From Biscogniauxia marginata (lineage: Eukaryota > Ascomycota > Sordariomycetes > Xylariales > Xylariaceae): 64,000 bases of DNA. This document shows positions 1 to 11,095 of the stretch, piece after piece. Below the pieces are notes generated by a model. That model worked only from the letters and a program-made list of their open reading frames with translations, was not told the origin of the DNA and made no database searches. Each line of letters starts with the position of its first letter. Position 1 is the first letter of the stretch. Made by a program: the position numbers and the translations under genes. The stretch spans positions 372,001 to 436,000 of the forward strand of contig MU404055.1 in the NCBI GenBank assembly GCA_022695795.1. Direction: 5' to 3'.

Positions 1-1167
1 CAAGATCAACCAGGGAAGAAATACAGAACTCATATGCTTTTCAAGTTTTAGCTCAGAGAGTCTATTCATGGGCATATCAGTATCCAGATGTCATGGCTAG
101 ATAAGGAGTTGACTAACAATATGAAGTCTATCAACCGTCGTCAATTCCCAAAACCATGGCTGTCTAATGATTGAATGGTCCTCAGACTCCCTATTTTCAA
201 ATACACCCAACTCAGATGTGATTCTTTTTAAGGATAGGTTAGGTTTATGGAAACCACAAACTCTCTAGGAGATATCCTCAATAAGAAATGAAACCCATCC
301 ATATTCCCATAGTATCAAGTCCTCACGAGCTCAAGAATTTGTCAGCACTGGACCTAAAAAGTCTATATATCAGTACAATCGGGCCGTGTGCACATTCTGT
401 ATAAACCCATCATCATAAGATCGTGCTTATTTTCGTTCCCAGCTAATCCCGTACCTAGTAAGATGCTCTGGAATCACACTCTCCTAAAACAGCAAATCTC
501 ATCGCGGGGTTCCGAGTTCATATAATACGAGGTCGTTTATGAAGCTAGGTGCATACCGCTAACCTGAACAACGCAAAGAAAACCATGGATTGTTCCTCCT
601 TTGAATGTGTTTGGTATTTGGATCGGTGGTGGTGGTATTCGGCATAATGTGATGGCGGGGAGTATTGGAGTGCCTCTAGGCTTGAGAGCCAGCAACTCGC
701 ATCATACGCCTCCTACTTCTGAAAGAGCTCGGAACTATATATTATAGTCTAGAATCACTTACAATGTGTAAGCACTCACCGCTAGCCGAATTTTCATTAC
801 CCAGTTGCAAGGAAAATTGCGCCGCCACCTTTTCAGAAAGAGCCCGTTTACCCAATAGGTCGTCCCTAACCTCTTTCCTTCGTAGATGCTCACTTGCAGA
901 GTTCGTATTCGAAAAGCGGCAGGCCGTCACATGGTCTCCCCGCGCTGGTCATGGTAGGCTGGGGGGTTGACTCTAGATGCGACTGCTATGTCTGCAGGCG
1001 AATGTGATGACACCAGCAAGATTGATAGACGCAAATTTGCATATAAAATATCGCCGATTCTCGTCCTCCGTTACTTAGGCCCTTAGTTAATCATCATCTC
1101 TTCTCCAATTGACATTTTATCAGTTCAAGTCCGTTGTAACCTTTTTCATAGACTTCTTCGTCTATTT
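1..1167. other. Intergenic region at window edge
   Basis: No convincing coding sequence is seen. Two overlapping ORFs of 62-68 codons (742-970) lie on opposite strands, show no recognisable domain and are judged to be chance. The last ~130 bases form the promoter and leader of the secreted-protein gene that follows. Confidence 0.6.
1041..1050 (+). promoter_or_regulatory. TATA-box-like element
   Basis: ATATAAAATA lies about 120-130 bp before the start codon of the secreted-protein gene, a plausible distance for a TATA box with a short 5' leader. This is inferred from sequence and position only. Confidence 0.4.
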
Positions 1168-1851
1168 ATGTTTATCAGCATCATGAAATCTTATATCGCA
1201 GCCACTCTAGCGCTAGCTTCCGGGGTTCTCTCTGCTAGCAGCTCGTGCCCGTACAACTACCTTGTCGAGCTCAACAGCACCGAAAGCCACAATGGTCTAG
1301 TCTTCAATGTCATCTCTTCCAACCCGGACACCAACAACCGTCCTGTTCAGCTGCGTCCAAACCCCTTATTCGAAGAGGGCTCCTACTTCGTGGGAGTTGA
1401 TAACTCCTCTGCCGTCCTACTCGGAAACTTCAGGGATGGCGGCTTCTACAGCCAAGCTCGCAACCAAGTGAATCAGTTGTATGACCTCGGTCAGACCGGA
1501 TATCTGAACCAGCGTGACGAGACGGACGGCACCGTACGCCTGACTGTTGGCTTTGCGGACGCCGCTGACTGGCCCGGCGAGGTCGAGAAGGAGTGGTACC
1601 TCCAGGGTGGATCTACCGATGGCACTTATTCGCTGTTTCATCAGGAACCCAACGGGATCGTGCACGGCTTTCTCCTATGCGCTGCCGATATCGACCTTGA
1701 CAATGGCTCCTGGTACCAGCTATTCTACTACACCTACTCTCAGCAACCCCACGACTTCCCTAAGTGTGAGTTCGTCGGTGTGCGAACCACCGTTGCTCCC
1801 ATTATTAACAATGGAGCGTGCAACATCGGGGGTGTTACCGGTACGGCCTAA
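1168..1851 (+). CDS. Small secreted protein of unknown function
   Basis: Single-exon ORF of 227 codons. An N-terminal hydrophobic stretch (residues ~6-23, ending in LSA before a Ser-rich SSSCP) reads as a signal peptide, so the product is probably secreted. A second Met at residue 6 (position 1183) gives the more typical signal-peptide start, MKSYIAATLALASG, and may be the true initiator. The mature part is rich in Gly, Asn, Tyr and acidic residues. It has about four cysteines and a few N-glycosylation sequons (NSTES, NNSS, NGSW), and no transmembrane segment or catalytic motif I recognise. It resembles the broad group of ascomycete small secreted proteins with a single conserved unnamed domain, but I cannot name the family. 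A TATA-like element lies upstream and an AT-rich gene-free block downstream. That it is a gene is fairly sure; its function is unknown. Confidence 0.75.
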   Translation: MFISIMKSYIAATLALASGVLSASSSCPYNYLVELNSTESHNGLVFNVISSNPDTNNRPVQLRPNPLFEEGSYFVGVDNSSAVLLGNFRDGGFYSQARNQVNQLYDLGQTGYLNQRDETDGTVRLTVGFADAADWPGEVEKEWYLQGGSTDGTYSLFHQEPNGIVHGFLLCAADIDLDNGSWYQLFYYTYSQQPHDFPKCEFVGVRTTVAPIINNGACNIGGVTGTA

Positions 1852-3739
1852 AGTTCAAACTCAAGTTGGGGAGTAATTAGAGGATAATCGCATAGGAAGT
1901 CAAGCATTAGTTATGGTATAAAATGAAACGAAATAAACGGTCGTATGTAGAGGGTAGTTAAGTCATACTCATCACTTAAACTCTTTAATTCTATTAATGA
2001 TAATTAAACCGATTAATAAGAGGATATAAAAATTAATTAAGCTTATCAGCCAATATTATAAGCTTATCACATTTCGATATATATATTATCTTATATAGTA
2101 CCTACCTAATATAATAGTCATTATATATATAAGGACAGAGACCAGCTATAACGCTTTCGATAAATATAGTCGATTATTCCCAAGCACGTCCATATGAAGG
2201 TATTTGTAATCTAACGGTGTGTGATACATAGTGCTCGATATCAAATATTGTAAATTCATGTATCAAGAGGCTAGCAATATAAGAAAAGGGATAATATTAT
2301 TACGATATAAACTTAAACATATAAGTATTAAGGATGCCATTTTACGAAGAAGTAGAGCTTGATATACTTTACGAGCAGCTTTTAACATTTAAAATAATAT
2401 TTCCGTCAGCAGCTAGATTATCAATATTATATAGTAATAAGTAGTACTGCTATATCTTTTTCACTATGAAGAGCCTCTTCTTATTTTGGTTAAAGCTACC
2501 TAAATCTAGTTTTATTTCCCCTTAAAACTACTTAAGAGACTCGGGTGTTCTCGATCAAACGAGGGAAAGATTATAATGACCACTAGTAATGCCCAAGATA
2601 AAAGCTAGCGTGTTGCGAGCAAGCACTTCTACGGTATCATTAAACGAATATCGTACGCGATTAAGAAGAGATCTGACTTATCAGTGGTATTTGCTGATTC
2701 TACTGTCCGCGTTCATCCACCCCTTCACTGGCAAGTATTATATAAAAAATAATTATCACACCATATGTGCAAGTGATATTCTTTTTTTACTACAGTTAAC
2801 TGTGTAGTAAAGTGGCGAGTAATTTAGGTCTGGAATATTTTCACTACCAAAAGGTGCCTTTATCTACCCAGGCGCTTCCCCCCTTACTTCCGACCCCGTA
2901 ATCTACTCACTCATGTATGTATGTACAAGTAAAAAGTTTTACAAGCACCCAAGTCAGGCATACATGTTGCGCGAGTAAACCAACAATTTCATGATACAAG
3001 GAAAATACCACCGAAAAAGAAGATATCAAATCATCCATCCAGCAGAGCAAATGCGAAGTCAATGTAACATACAATAATATAATGGTACTTTATCATCATG
3101 GTTGAGTAATTCCAGCGTCTATAATTTCTTTCTTTTTTCTTTAATTTTCTTTTGTACAAACACACTTCTCCCGCTTTCTTTTCCTTTTCCCTCTCTACAG
3201 AAAAAGACGACCTTTCTTGAAGAAGAATTAGAAAGAAAAAGATAGATAGAAAGCGCATACAAAAAACAGCTGATGACAGACAAACAGCACCCAACGATAC
3301 CCCGAATTTGCCATGCCAACGCGCCATGCCCTCTCTAATGATAATGATACTAATAAACAACCTTAGAATGAAAACAGAAATATTTTTATGGCCGATGAAT
3401 GATGAAAAAGGGGCAATGATGTAATGACGATGACAACGCTGCATTACATGCAATGAAGAAGGAATTCCACCTCCTTTACTTCCACCCTTACTGACTGAGT
3501 AGCTAGCCTACATACCCAAGCAATAAGTAGTAGGTAGCTCGCCGCTTAGGGAAACCCTCGCCTACCCCCATCTCCGCAGGGATAGCAATAGTACTTAAAT
3601 CATAGTAGGAACCGATGGTCGTTGATCGTCGCGCACCGTCAACCTCCCCTCGAATATCTATCAAAACCCTAAGTCGTAAGCGTGGTTTACACATGTACTC
3701 TCGCAGTTTCGCCTGCCAGAATGGTCCATTCATTTAATG
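1852..3739. other. AT-rich intergenic block
   Basis: No credible gene. Roughly 1,900-2,800 is strikingly AT-rich with many TATA/TAAT runs and broken reading frames, suggesting a decayed repeat (possibly mutated by RIP) or a non-coding AT island. A 72-codon ORF (2589-2807) has no recognisable homology. 3,100-3,300 is pyrimidine-rich on the plus strand. The stretch next to 3,740 is probably the 3' UTR of the PFKFB-type gene. Confidence 0.5.
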
Positions 3740-5246
3740 CTACAAACTCGCCTCCGGGATGGGATCCTCGTGTTTCGCGGTACTGCCCTTGCCACGCCAG
3801 GTGCTCACAGCGGGGATGTTGGCCTGGTAGCGCTCCTCCTCGGTGCCGTAGGCGCGGGGCGTGAGCTTGATGAGGCAGTGGAGCGGAACGTTCATCCAGG
3901 GCGAGCGGGATTGGTCCTTCTTCATGAAATAGGCGTAGATGCATCGCAGGATGGCCTGGTGGGTCACGATGAGGATGTCCTCGGACCGCTCGAGCTCCAT
4001 TATGATGGGCTCGAGCCGGATCACCACGTCGCGATACGACTCGCCCCCGCGGTACCGGTAGTTGTACTTGTCCTCGTCACGCGCCGCGAAGTCCTCCGGG
4101 TACACATCCTTGATCTCCTGGTATGTCATACCATCGCACACACCGGCGTCCAGCTCGTCCAGAGCTTTCCACTGTAGCTGGTTGTACGTCTCGGGTAAAT
4201 ACTTAGCCGTCGCAATCGTCCGCTTTAGTGTCGACGTCCACACCGTGAGTGGTCGGTCTCCCTGTTGTGTCGCATGCGTTAGTTGAATTTGAAGCACGAC
4301 GGGAGCAGATGTCAGGGGAGCACTTTGAATGGAGGGATCTAGGTTGTTGTCTACTTACACCGACAGATTGTCGCACGAGCTCAGGTAATTTCTTGGCGTA
4401 CTGAACTCCTCTTGGCGACAGTTCCGCATCGCCACCAATCCTACCGTACAGGTTGTAGAGCGACTCGCCGTGTCTCGAAAGCCAGACAGTGCGCGGGCGA
4501 ATGTGCAGGTTCATGAGATAGTAGACGACGCGGCTCTGGAGGTAGTCTCGTATGTGGTTAATAATGACCTGCTTGCCAGTGTCCATGATCTTGAGGTAGG
4601 TGTAGTCGTTCTCGTCGCCATCCTCGTCAATCGATTTGTAGACCTTCTCATAGTGTTTTATCCGATTGCGGAAGTCGAGAGCGGCTTTCTCTGGGTCTTG
4701 GCCCTTGTAGTCAGGGCTGGTAAGCTTGACATCTCGAATGTTGGCCATAATCATCTCCTCGTCGTCGCACTTGGACTCGACAAACAACACCTCGATCCCC
4801 TCGCATGTGCACACGTCCATGACCCATTTCCGGCGCTCCTTGGTCGAATTGGTCGCGTCGAAGATGCCAATGACGCCGCCCTGCCGGAACCAGCCCAGCA
4901 TGTCGGCAATGGCAGCTTCGGCGGCGGCACGGCGTCTTCGCTCGCCTTCGGCATTGGTGGTGTCAAAGAAGTCGGCTGGCGGCTGGGGAGCGTCGTTACG
5001 GCGGTAGTTGCCGACATTGAAAGTTTTGGCGTTAATAGAGAGCCAGGTCAGGTAGCGTTGGGCTGCAGATCTGTCAGCCCTTGGTGTTTACCCCCTGAAG
5101 GATGCCCCGAAGGAATGGGATTGACGCCGGATAATCCTACCTTTCTGGGCAATGTAGCTCTTCCCGCGGGCGGGCAGGCCTACCATCACCACACAGATCT
5201 TGGTGTCCTCGACCTGAATGCCACGGCCGTTAGTGCGCGGTGCCAT
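3740..5246 (-). CDS. 6-phosphofructo-2-kinase / fructose-2,6-bisphosphatase
   Basis: Bifunctional cytosolic enzyme that makes and removes fructose 2,6-bisphosphate, the allosteric switch between glycolysis and gluconeogenesis. Three exons: 5246-5141, 5062-4359 and 4261-3740. The introns are 5063-5140 (GTAGGA..CAG) and 4262-4358 (GTAAGT..CAG), and the join gives 443 residues in frame. The kinase domain has the P-loop GLPARGKS at residues 23-30. The phosphatase domain has the phospho-accepting histidine in RHGES (R232-H233), followed by KRTIATA, ELDAGVCDGMTY and the VTHQA second histidine, so both activities look intact. Some yeast paralogues have lost the phosphatase histidine; this one has not. 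The start is set by MAPRTNGRG just before the P-loop. There is only a short tail after the phosphatase domain (ends EASL), without an obvious long regulatory extension. Family assignment is very sure; which yeast paralogue it matches (PFK26, PFK27 or FBP26) cannot be decided. Confidence 0.95.
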
Positions 5247-7761
5247 GCTTGCCAGCTTTTCAGATCAACAAAGCAATGAAGATGCAGTGGAATCATGTGA
5301 GGCAGCAAGAGATATGAAAAGAAGTCAAAGAGAAGACGGCTCGGGGGAAGGGAAATGGATATTGTCGATCGAATGATCAGCAAAAACAGCCGATGGGAGA
5401 GAGAGGTAGACAAAAGAGTTGAAAGCGGAAGCCAAGCTCAGGTCACGAACTTGTTCCAGTAGTGGCAGAGAGTCGCATGCGGTGGGAAAGTTAATGCACG
5501 AGATTCCGTCACCACCGGGATTCCCAGGAACCAGCTGCAACGGGGTAAAGAAAAAAAAGGTTCCGCCAGCCAACCAGAGAGCAGGAGCTGCCATTCTGGA
5601 AGCCGGTAACACCCCGCATTTCCCCCTTGGCTTCAGGGCCAAGGGAATGGATTGGAGCTGTCCTTCCTGGGGTTACCGACTGGAGCTAGACCGCGGAAAA
5701 ACACCCCCCCCTTCCTTCCCTCTCCCTTCCCCTTTCACCGACCCAGACCCAGACCCAGACGGGAATAAAAAACTTTTTTTTTTGGACAAGTAACCGCAGG
5801 TCAGCTGGACCGCAAGTCCTTTATTGGGTGGTGCCATATAGACGGAAGTAAGGTAGATCGCGCCCCCTAGTTTCTGACAAAGGGGGGGTGGGCTTATTAG
5901 GCAACAGGACAGACTAAGCAGAAAGGTCCGATAGAACACGACAAGTGCATGTTGATGTGATGATAGGGAAAGAAGAGGAGGGAGGCGAAAAGGAAAAGAA
6001 AAGAAAAGAAATAAAGTTTAGTCATCAGCCAATTAGCAAAGAAAATAAGCTCAAGCTGACTCTGTCTCCGTTATGCCAAGAGCCAAACAACTCATCCACA
6101 AATCGATTGACCTGCCCCCGAAGTTGCCACCATCGTGGCTTTTTCTTCTTCTTTTCGATTCGGACTTGTTTCTCTCTTCCCACTCGGGAAAAAAAAATGA
6201 GAAGAAAGGGATGTGATCGGTGTTGTAACAATTAGAGAACAAATGCAAGACATATTCTGCTCCTTTCAATTCAGCCACGACAAGTGTCAGTACCCGTCCG
6301 TCTGAATCGTGTCATTAGAGAGGACCCTAGCGGATAGGACGGCCGGTCTCACTAGAGACCGGCCCTGGAGGATTTCGGCCCCTTTAGTTGCGCTGCAATA
6401 GTCCGCCGCCATGATGAACTTCAGAGTCTGTTCCAATACACGGATGCAGGTTCAACTTTGACTCTTCAACGCGGCGGGGCCTAGCCTGCGGCATTCCCGG
6501 CGCTTACTATCGCACAGAGGGGCGTCTTTCGACACCGTCATCATCGTTGCGATGCCTCGAGAGGTGTATCAGCTTGCTTGGCCTTGTAGTCGCGCCCCGA
6601 ATACACCCGAAAAATCGAGCCCTCTCCCATGGTTATACACCGGCACATGATCTCCACTTCCGGCGAACGAACGGACTCGGGAAATAAATTTAATGAGATG
6701 AGATAATTAACCATACCTTCGAAAAACTCCACGCTTGACCCCTCGCCGACCGACCGCCTGCAATGACACCTCTCATGGTGATGTCTCGGGAAAGTAGGTC
6801 TTTCGCCGTTTGAACTCGCGCCCGTATTTTGTAATACTGCGTCGCGTCCGTCTTCGGTATCGGAGCTTGAATTTGCTCATCCACTTCTGCCGTTCTTTAA
6901 GAAAGAAAAAGAGATATTAAAAAAGATATTGCTCGCGATCGACGCCGCTAATTATTCTCGTATCTCCAGCACCTTCAGATTAGCTAGAGTAACAGCAATC
7001 GACTAAGCATTTGTTGTCTCAAATTTAGAAAACACATCCATTCAGAGTCTGACCATGGAAAGGAAGAAATGACTTATGTAGGTATCTAGATGGGGCGAAG
7101 TCGGCCACCTCTCAGCGTAGGCACGTGCAATGCCGTGATAACGAAACAGACAAACATGGTCAACGTGGCCAACAAGGGCTGCCAAGAGATCTGTGTTGGG
7201 GGTGCGGGCTGATATCTCAGGCAGGTATGAAGTGTAGGTATGTCTTCCCTGCCGTATGTACATCTGCATTATGTAATTCTAGCTTGTAAGAAAGGAGGAT
7301 GACCGGCGTTGCATGCTAGCGCTATCATCCCTTTCCCTTACTGATGCACTTAATGCTAACACATCTCAATGGTTGAGGACTCATGTATACGGTATACCGG
7401 GGCTATGAGAGGTAGGCAAGTCACGAGTTTGACACCTGAAGGGGCGCTGTTCGATAACGCTAAACGCATCCAAGGGAGCCGCAAAACTTACCTAGATACC
7501 TTGGTGTCACAGTGGCACCAGCATAATGACACACGATGTGTAGCTTTAGTTGCACCAGAGTCGATGGTTTGTGTTTCTGTCTAGCTGCTTAGGCCATTGG
7601 TAAACCATCTTGAATTTGCTACATGTACCATGTTCTAGTGCCTATCAAAACCATTAAGCCATAAGCAAGTCGTATGAGCACAGATGACAGTTACACCTTT
7701 TGACAGGAAATTCCGATAACCACTTCCGTTCTACATCATCGTACTGTCCCAGGAAAGCAAA
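5247..7761. other. Intergenic region with hairpin and weak ORFs
   Basis: No gene I can support. The part next to 5,247 is the leader and promoter of the PFKFB-type gene; it contains a short (acccag) repeat near 5,740-5,760 and long C and T runs. A perfect hairpin lies at 6,341-6,364. Two overlapping minus-strand ORFs (6,884-6,690 and 6,732-6,541) could only be joined by a poor 60-nt intron that leads to an early stop, so I do not call them a gene. A 71-codon plus ORF at 7,369-7,584 shows nothing recognisable. Confidence 0.5.
6341..6364. repeat. Perfect 10-bp inverted repeat (hairpin)
   Basis: Left arm GGCCGGTCTC (6341-6350), loop ACTA, right arm GAGACCGGCC (6355-6364). The arms are perfectly complementary and GC-rich. 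No T-run follows, so it does not look like a Pol III terminator or other simple stop signal. Confidence 0.8.
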
Positions 7762-9654
7762 TCAATAAAACTCGCGGGAGAAGAAGTCAATATAGCCCGT
7801 GCCAATATTCACAGACATAACAACGTTAGTTAGAAACGTTATACCGAGGACGTAGGGGCCAGAACCGCCGGCGGCAATGCCAGTCTGGCACAATCCCGTC
7901 GATGGATCCCTTGCATGCTGATTCAGCATATCTTTAGGATTCACAATAAAGTCACTGTTCTCGATAGTCACGGCGAAAAATGGCGGGATCGCATCGCAAT
8001 CCGTAAAGTAGGCGCCGTAGTACCAAAGGTATGTCGCCGGAGGCTGGAATTGAGCATTCACTGCTTCGGCTAGGTCTGTGGCGGATTTTAGTCACCGTAC
8101 CAAAATGTCTGTAAGAATTACTCACCAGGAGGCAGGTAAATCAATGTAGTTCCCGTATCAAGAATGAATGGGTACTGTGCTGTCGAAGAAGCCGAGCCAT
8201 ACTTGAAGCCATCTGGCACAATTGTGTAGAACGAGGGCTGTGAGGCTGTGATATCCTTCTGGATGAGGTCGGCCTTCTAATAATTAGCACGGCGTGATGG
8301 CAATAGGACGTATTGTGTCGAATACTCACAATCAGGATAGGGGTGAATGCCTCATGACTTGCGGATAGATCCACGGGAGGCAATCCTCCGATACTCACGA
8401 GCCCGGTGGATGAATTTCTGTCCAGAGCTATCGCCCAGTATGGCTCTATCAAGCCCTCGGATATCATAGATGTAAAAAGGGGCGAGTACGGGACGGAGTT
8501 GAACTGGCTGTTGTCCTCGAAATCATCACCCCAAAATGCATTGGTGAGAGATGGATACGCCAAACCAAGAACGCCTGAAGTGACATTATTACCTGCGCAC
8601 GTCGACGTCAGCTTTTACCCTGTTTCAAAACATAGTTCATTCTTCAGCATTATTCAAGAGGGATACAAGACTCGGTTTAACCAATGAACCCTAAATGCTT
8701 ACGATTCTGAACCTAAAAGAGATAATAACTTACCATGCCATGTACCCTGGCTAGCGATTCCCACCTCTTGGCCGGTAACCGTAATGTTCGCGAGCTCCAC
8801 ATCCTACTCGGATATTGATTAGAGATAATTGAACACGAAAACATACCTCGTGATCGATAATAGATGTGCTGTAGCAACTTAAGTGTTTTGTATTCATTTC
8901 TCTCGAGGTGAAAATGATAGAAGGGGTTTTTCTAGGAAGAGCTCACCATCAACCCCAAGCCTATAGTATAAAAAGTCAGAAAGATGGATCATAGAGGGGG
9001 GGGGGGGTTGTAAGGGGATAGAATAAAATGGCTTACGGCCTTGTAATATTTCGCCATCTCCGTATTTAATGACAAAGTGTTGATTCGGGATTGGGTTGCC
9101 CGTAAAGTTGCCCTGGTACGAGGGTCCAAATAAACAAGAATCTTCCGCTCGAGTTTCATTAGTGTTTCCCAAGCAAGTGAAGTTTGTTCCCTTGGTCCCT
9201 GTATAGCAGTGAGAAAATACGTATAAATCATAGCCCATAGTTCAAGGGCATTATCAATAGACGCACAGGTGTCTGCCGAGGCCGAATCGATAATCACCGT
9301 TGCAGGCAATCCGTTCAAGGTGAGCTCCACTGCATATTCTGCTGCATAGGCATTGACGGCAGTGACGTTCTCATAGCCGTATCCGCCGTGGTCACGCTGG
9401 ATCTGGGCGAAGCGGCTTGTCGCAGAGCGGTGACGCTGGACGTTTGCCTGGTGGGGGACTCGAGTGATCTTGAGGTGATTCTGGACCTTCTTTTCGATGG
9501 GAGTAGAGAGGGTAGGCTTAACTCGACGGAACTGTACACCAGGGAGGGAAAGGGAGTGGACGACATCACCATGCCCGGCAGGAGGCACAAGTGGCGTCAG
9601 AGGGGAAGCAAGGCAGATGGCTGCCAGAGATAAAAGGAACGTGAAGAGAACCAT
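7762..9654 (-). CDS. Secreted aspartic protease (pepsin family A1)
   Basis: Peptidase of the A1 family with a signal peptide (residues 1-16, ending in CLAS) and a propeptide, so it is exported. I reconstruct seven exons: 9654-9267, 9198-9037, 8960-8947, 8803-8734, 8592-8330, 8276-8126 and 8075-7762. They join in frame to 453 residues. The third exon is only 14 nt and is the least certain; the flanking introns have GT..AG ends. The second catalytic motif is canonical (FILDTGTT, Asp339). The first reads IIDSASADTW (Asp123-Ser-Ala), where A1 enzymes normally have D-T/S-G. The flap-like YGDGE, the GIASQGTWH and GLAYP segments and the C-terminal FLTNVVMSVN segment fit the family. There is no GPI-anchor-like tail (ends REFY), so it is probably freely secreted. 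Several N-glycosylation sites lie between residues 130 and 180. Family call is sure; activity is uncertain because of the Gly-to-Ala change. Confidence 0.88.
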
Positions 9655-11095
9655 TATGGATCAGAGGGTGTCATACAGGACTACACAAAGATATAACACG
9701 GGACTTTGTTGTGAAATAAGAAGAGAATGAATGACGTGGGGGGTTAAGAAGATAGAGAGTGTTGTAAAGGCCGAGAAGTTGTCCAGGTGTGATACGGGAA
9801 GAGGACAGAGAGTGCAAATACCAGGTACCTACCTCCTAGGTATTCTAGTCCTTTAAGTAGGCGAACCCAGCCGTAGGGCCTCTAAGACGGCAGCCACGAG
9901 GAAAGAGTAGGATGAGGTTTCTCTGTACGAGCCTGCCTACATGTGTATCTGCTACGACGTTTCAGGTTGCCACTTCACTTTAGTGAACATTAGGTACGTG
10001 TATGTATCTGGAATGTACTGTCCCTTGAGGGGGAAATACCTACAGGTACAGGTAGGTCCACTAGGTATATATATGGTGGATGTTGCTCCTGTAGATGTCG
10101 TTTCAACACACCTGAAATACGTAAGCCTACCTTAGTACGTAGAAGGGACGATACATGCAGCTCAGTCAACCATCTCTTATAATATTGATAACAGGTATCA
10201 TCGCCATTTATATTATCCCTTTGAGAAAATTGATATCTTAGGTTAATACAATTAGCAAATATAAATCGGACCAGCAACCTGCGAACATTAGAAACCTAGG
10301 TTGTATACCTAAGGCATATTGTTAGGTAAGTTGACTGTTCATACTAGGTACAATACCATCAACCCATAAAAATATTGGAACTTCAAGTTAGTAGCAAGAT
10401 GCTACTACGAATAATGTAACTTGGGTATATACCTAAACCTTCGTCTGATCAGCCTAGATTAAGCTCTATACCTGCATACTGCATGCATGCGCCCCTTGCA
10501 GCTGTTACACCCGGGACAGTGCAAACACGGGTGATCCTTTGAATATGTTGAATGCTCTTACTGTGCCATACATAATGTACAATACTGTGCAAGTGGGCAG
10601 ATACCTACTATACTGCACCGCGTGCAACTACCTAGTGCGCTCTAATTAGTCAGCTAGTCCTTGCACCGACCGTGTAGGCTAATGCTGTGCTACTTCAACG
10701 CGCAGCTGAAGTCCATCTCAACAATTTTCTTTGATTGAAAATCAATTGAGCACTGTCTCATGTACTACTACTACTACTACTACCACCACCACCTAGTGAG
10801 GCATGCTTTTGCTTCCTCCAGATCAGCGCTTCATTGCTCCTACTCGGCAGTGTTCGCTCCATTCGGAGGTGGACAGGGGCAGGCGGGCAGATAGATTGCT
10901 CCGTTCCCGAAGATCAGCCATCTAATCCGTGCAAGGTAGAGAAAAGCCGAGGCATATCGCTCCTGTGAGGCACGGCGTCCCGGGCAAACCTCTGTCGATG
11001 GCAGTCAATAAGACAGACAGCTTTAGCCGTTAGCCAGTGCCCTCCAAGACCTGTCTCAACTTAATCTCAACATCAGCCCTTTTTCTGTTGTCGCA
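9655..11095. other. Intergenic region between divergent genes
   Basis: Shared upstream region of the minus-strand protease and the plus-strand DUF829 gene. No coding sequence supported; 64- and 95-codon ORFs near 9,941-10,277 have no features. It is rich in TACCTA/TAGGTA words: near-palindromic clusters at about 9,823-9,845 and 10,020-10,065, and a perfect AACCTAGGTT at 10,293-10,302. Confidence 0.55.
10763..10792 (+). repeat. (TAC)7(CAC)3 microsatellite
   Basis: Seven uninterrupted TAC units followed by three CAC units, about 300 bp upstream of the DUF829 gene. Simple trinucleotide repeat in non-coding DNA. Confidence 0.9.

Noticed and set aside
3031..3453. 140-codon minus ORF with hydrophobic and Lys-rich stretches
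   Set aside because: Low-complexity reading of a CT-rich 3' flank, with no domain or plausible signal peptide.
6541..6884. Two overlapping minus ORFs that might form a small spliced gene
   Set aside because: The only candidate intron has no pyrimidine tract before the acceptor, and the join meets a stop after eight codons; no domain is recognisable.
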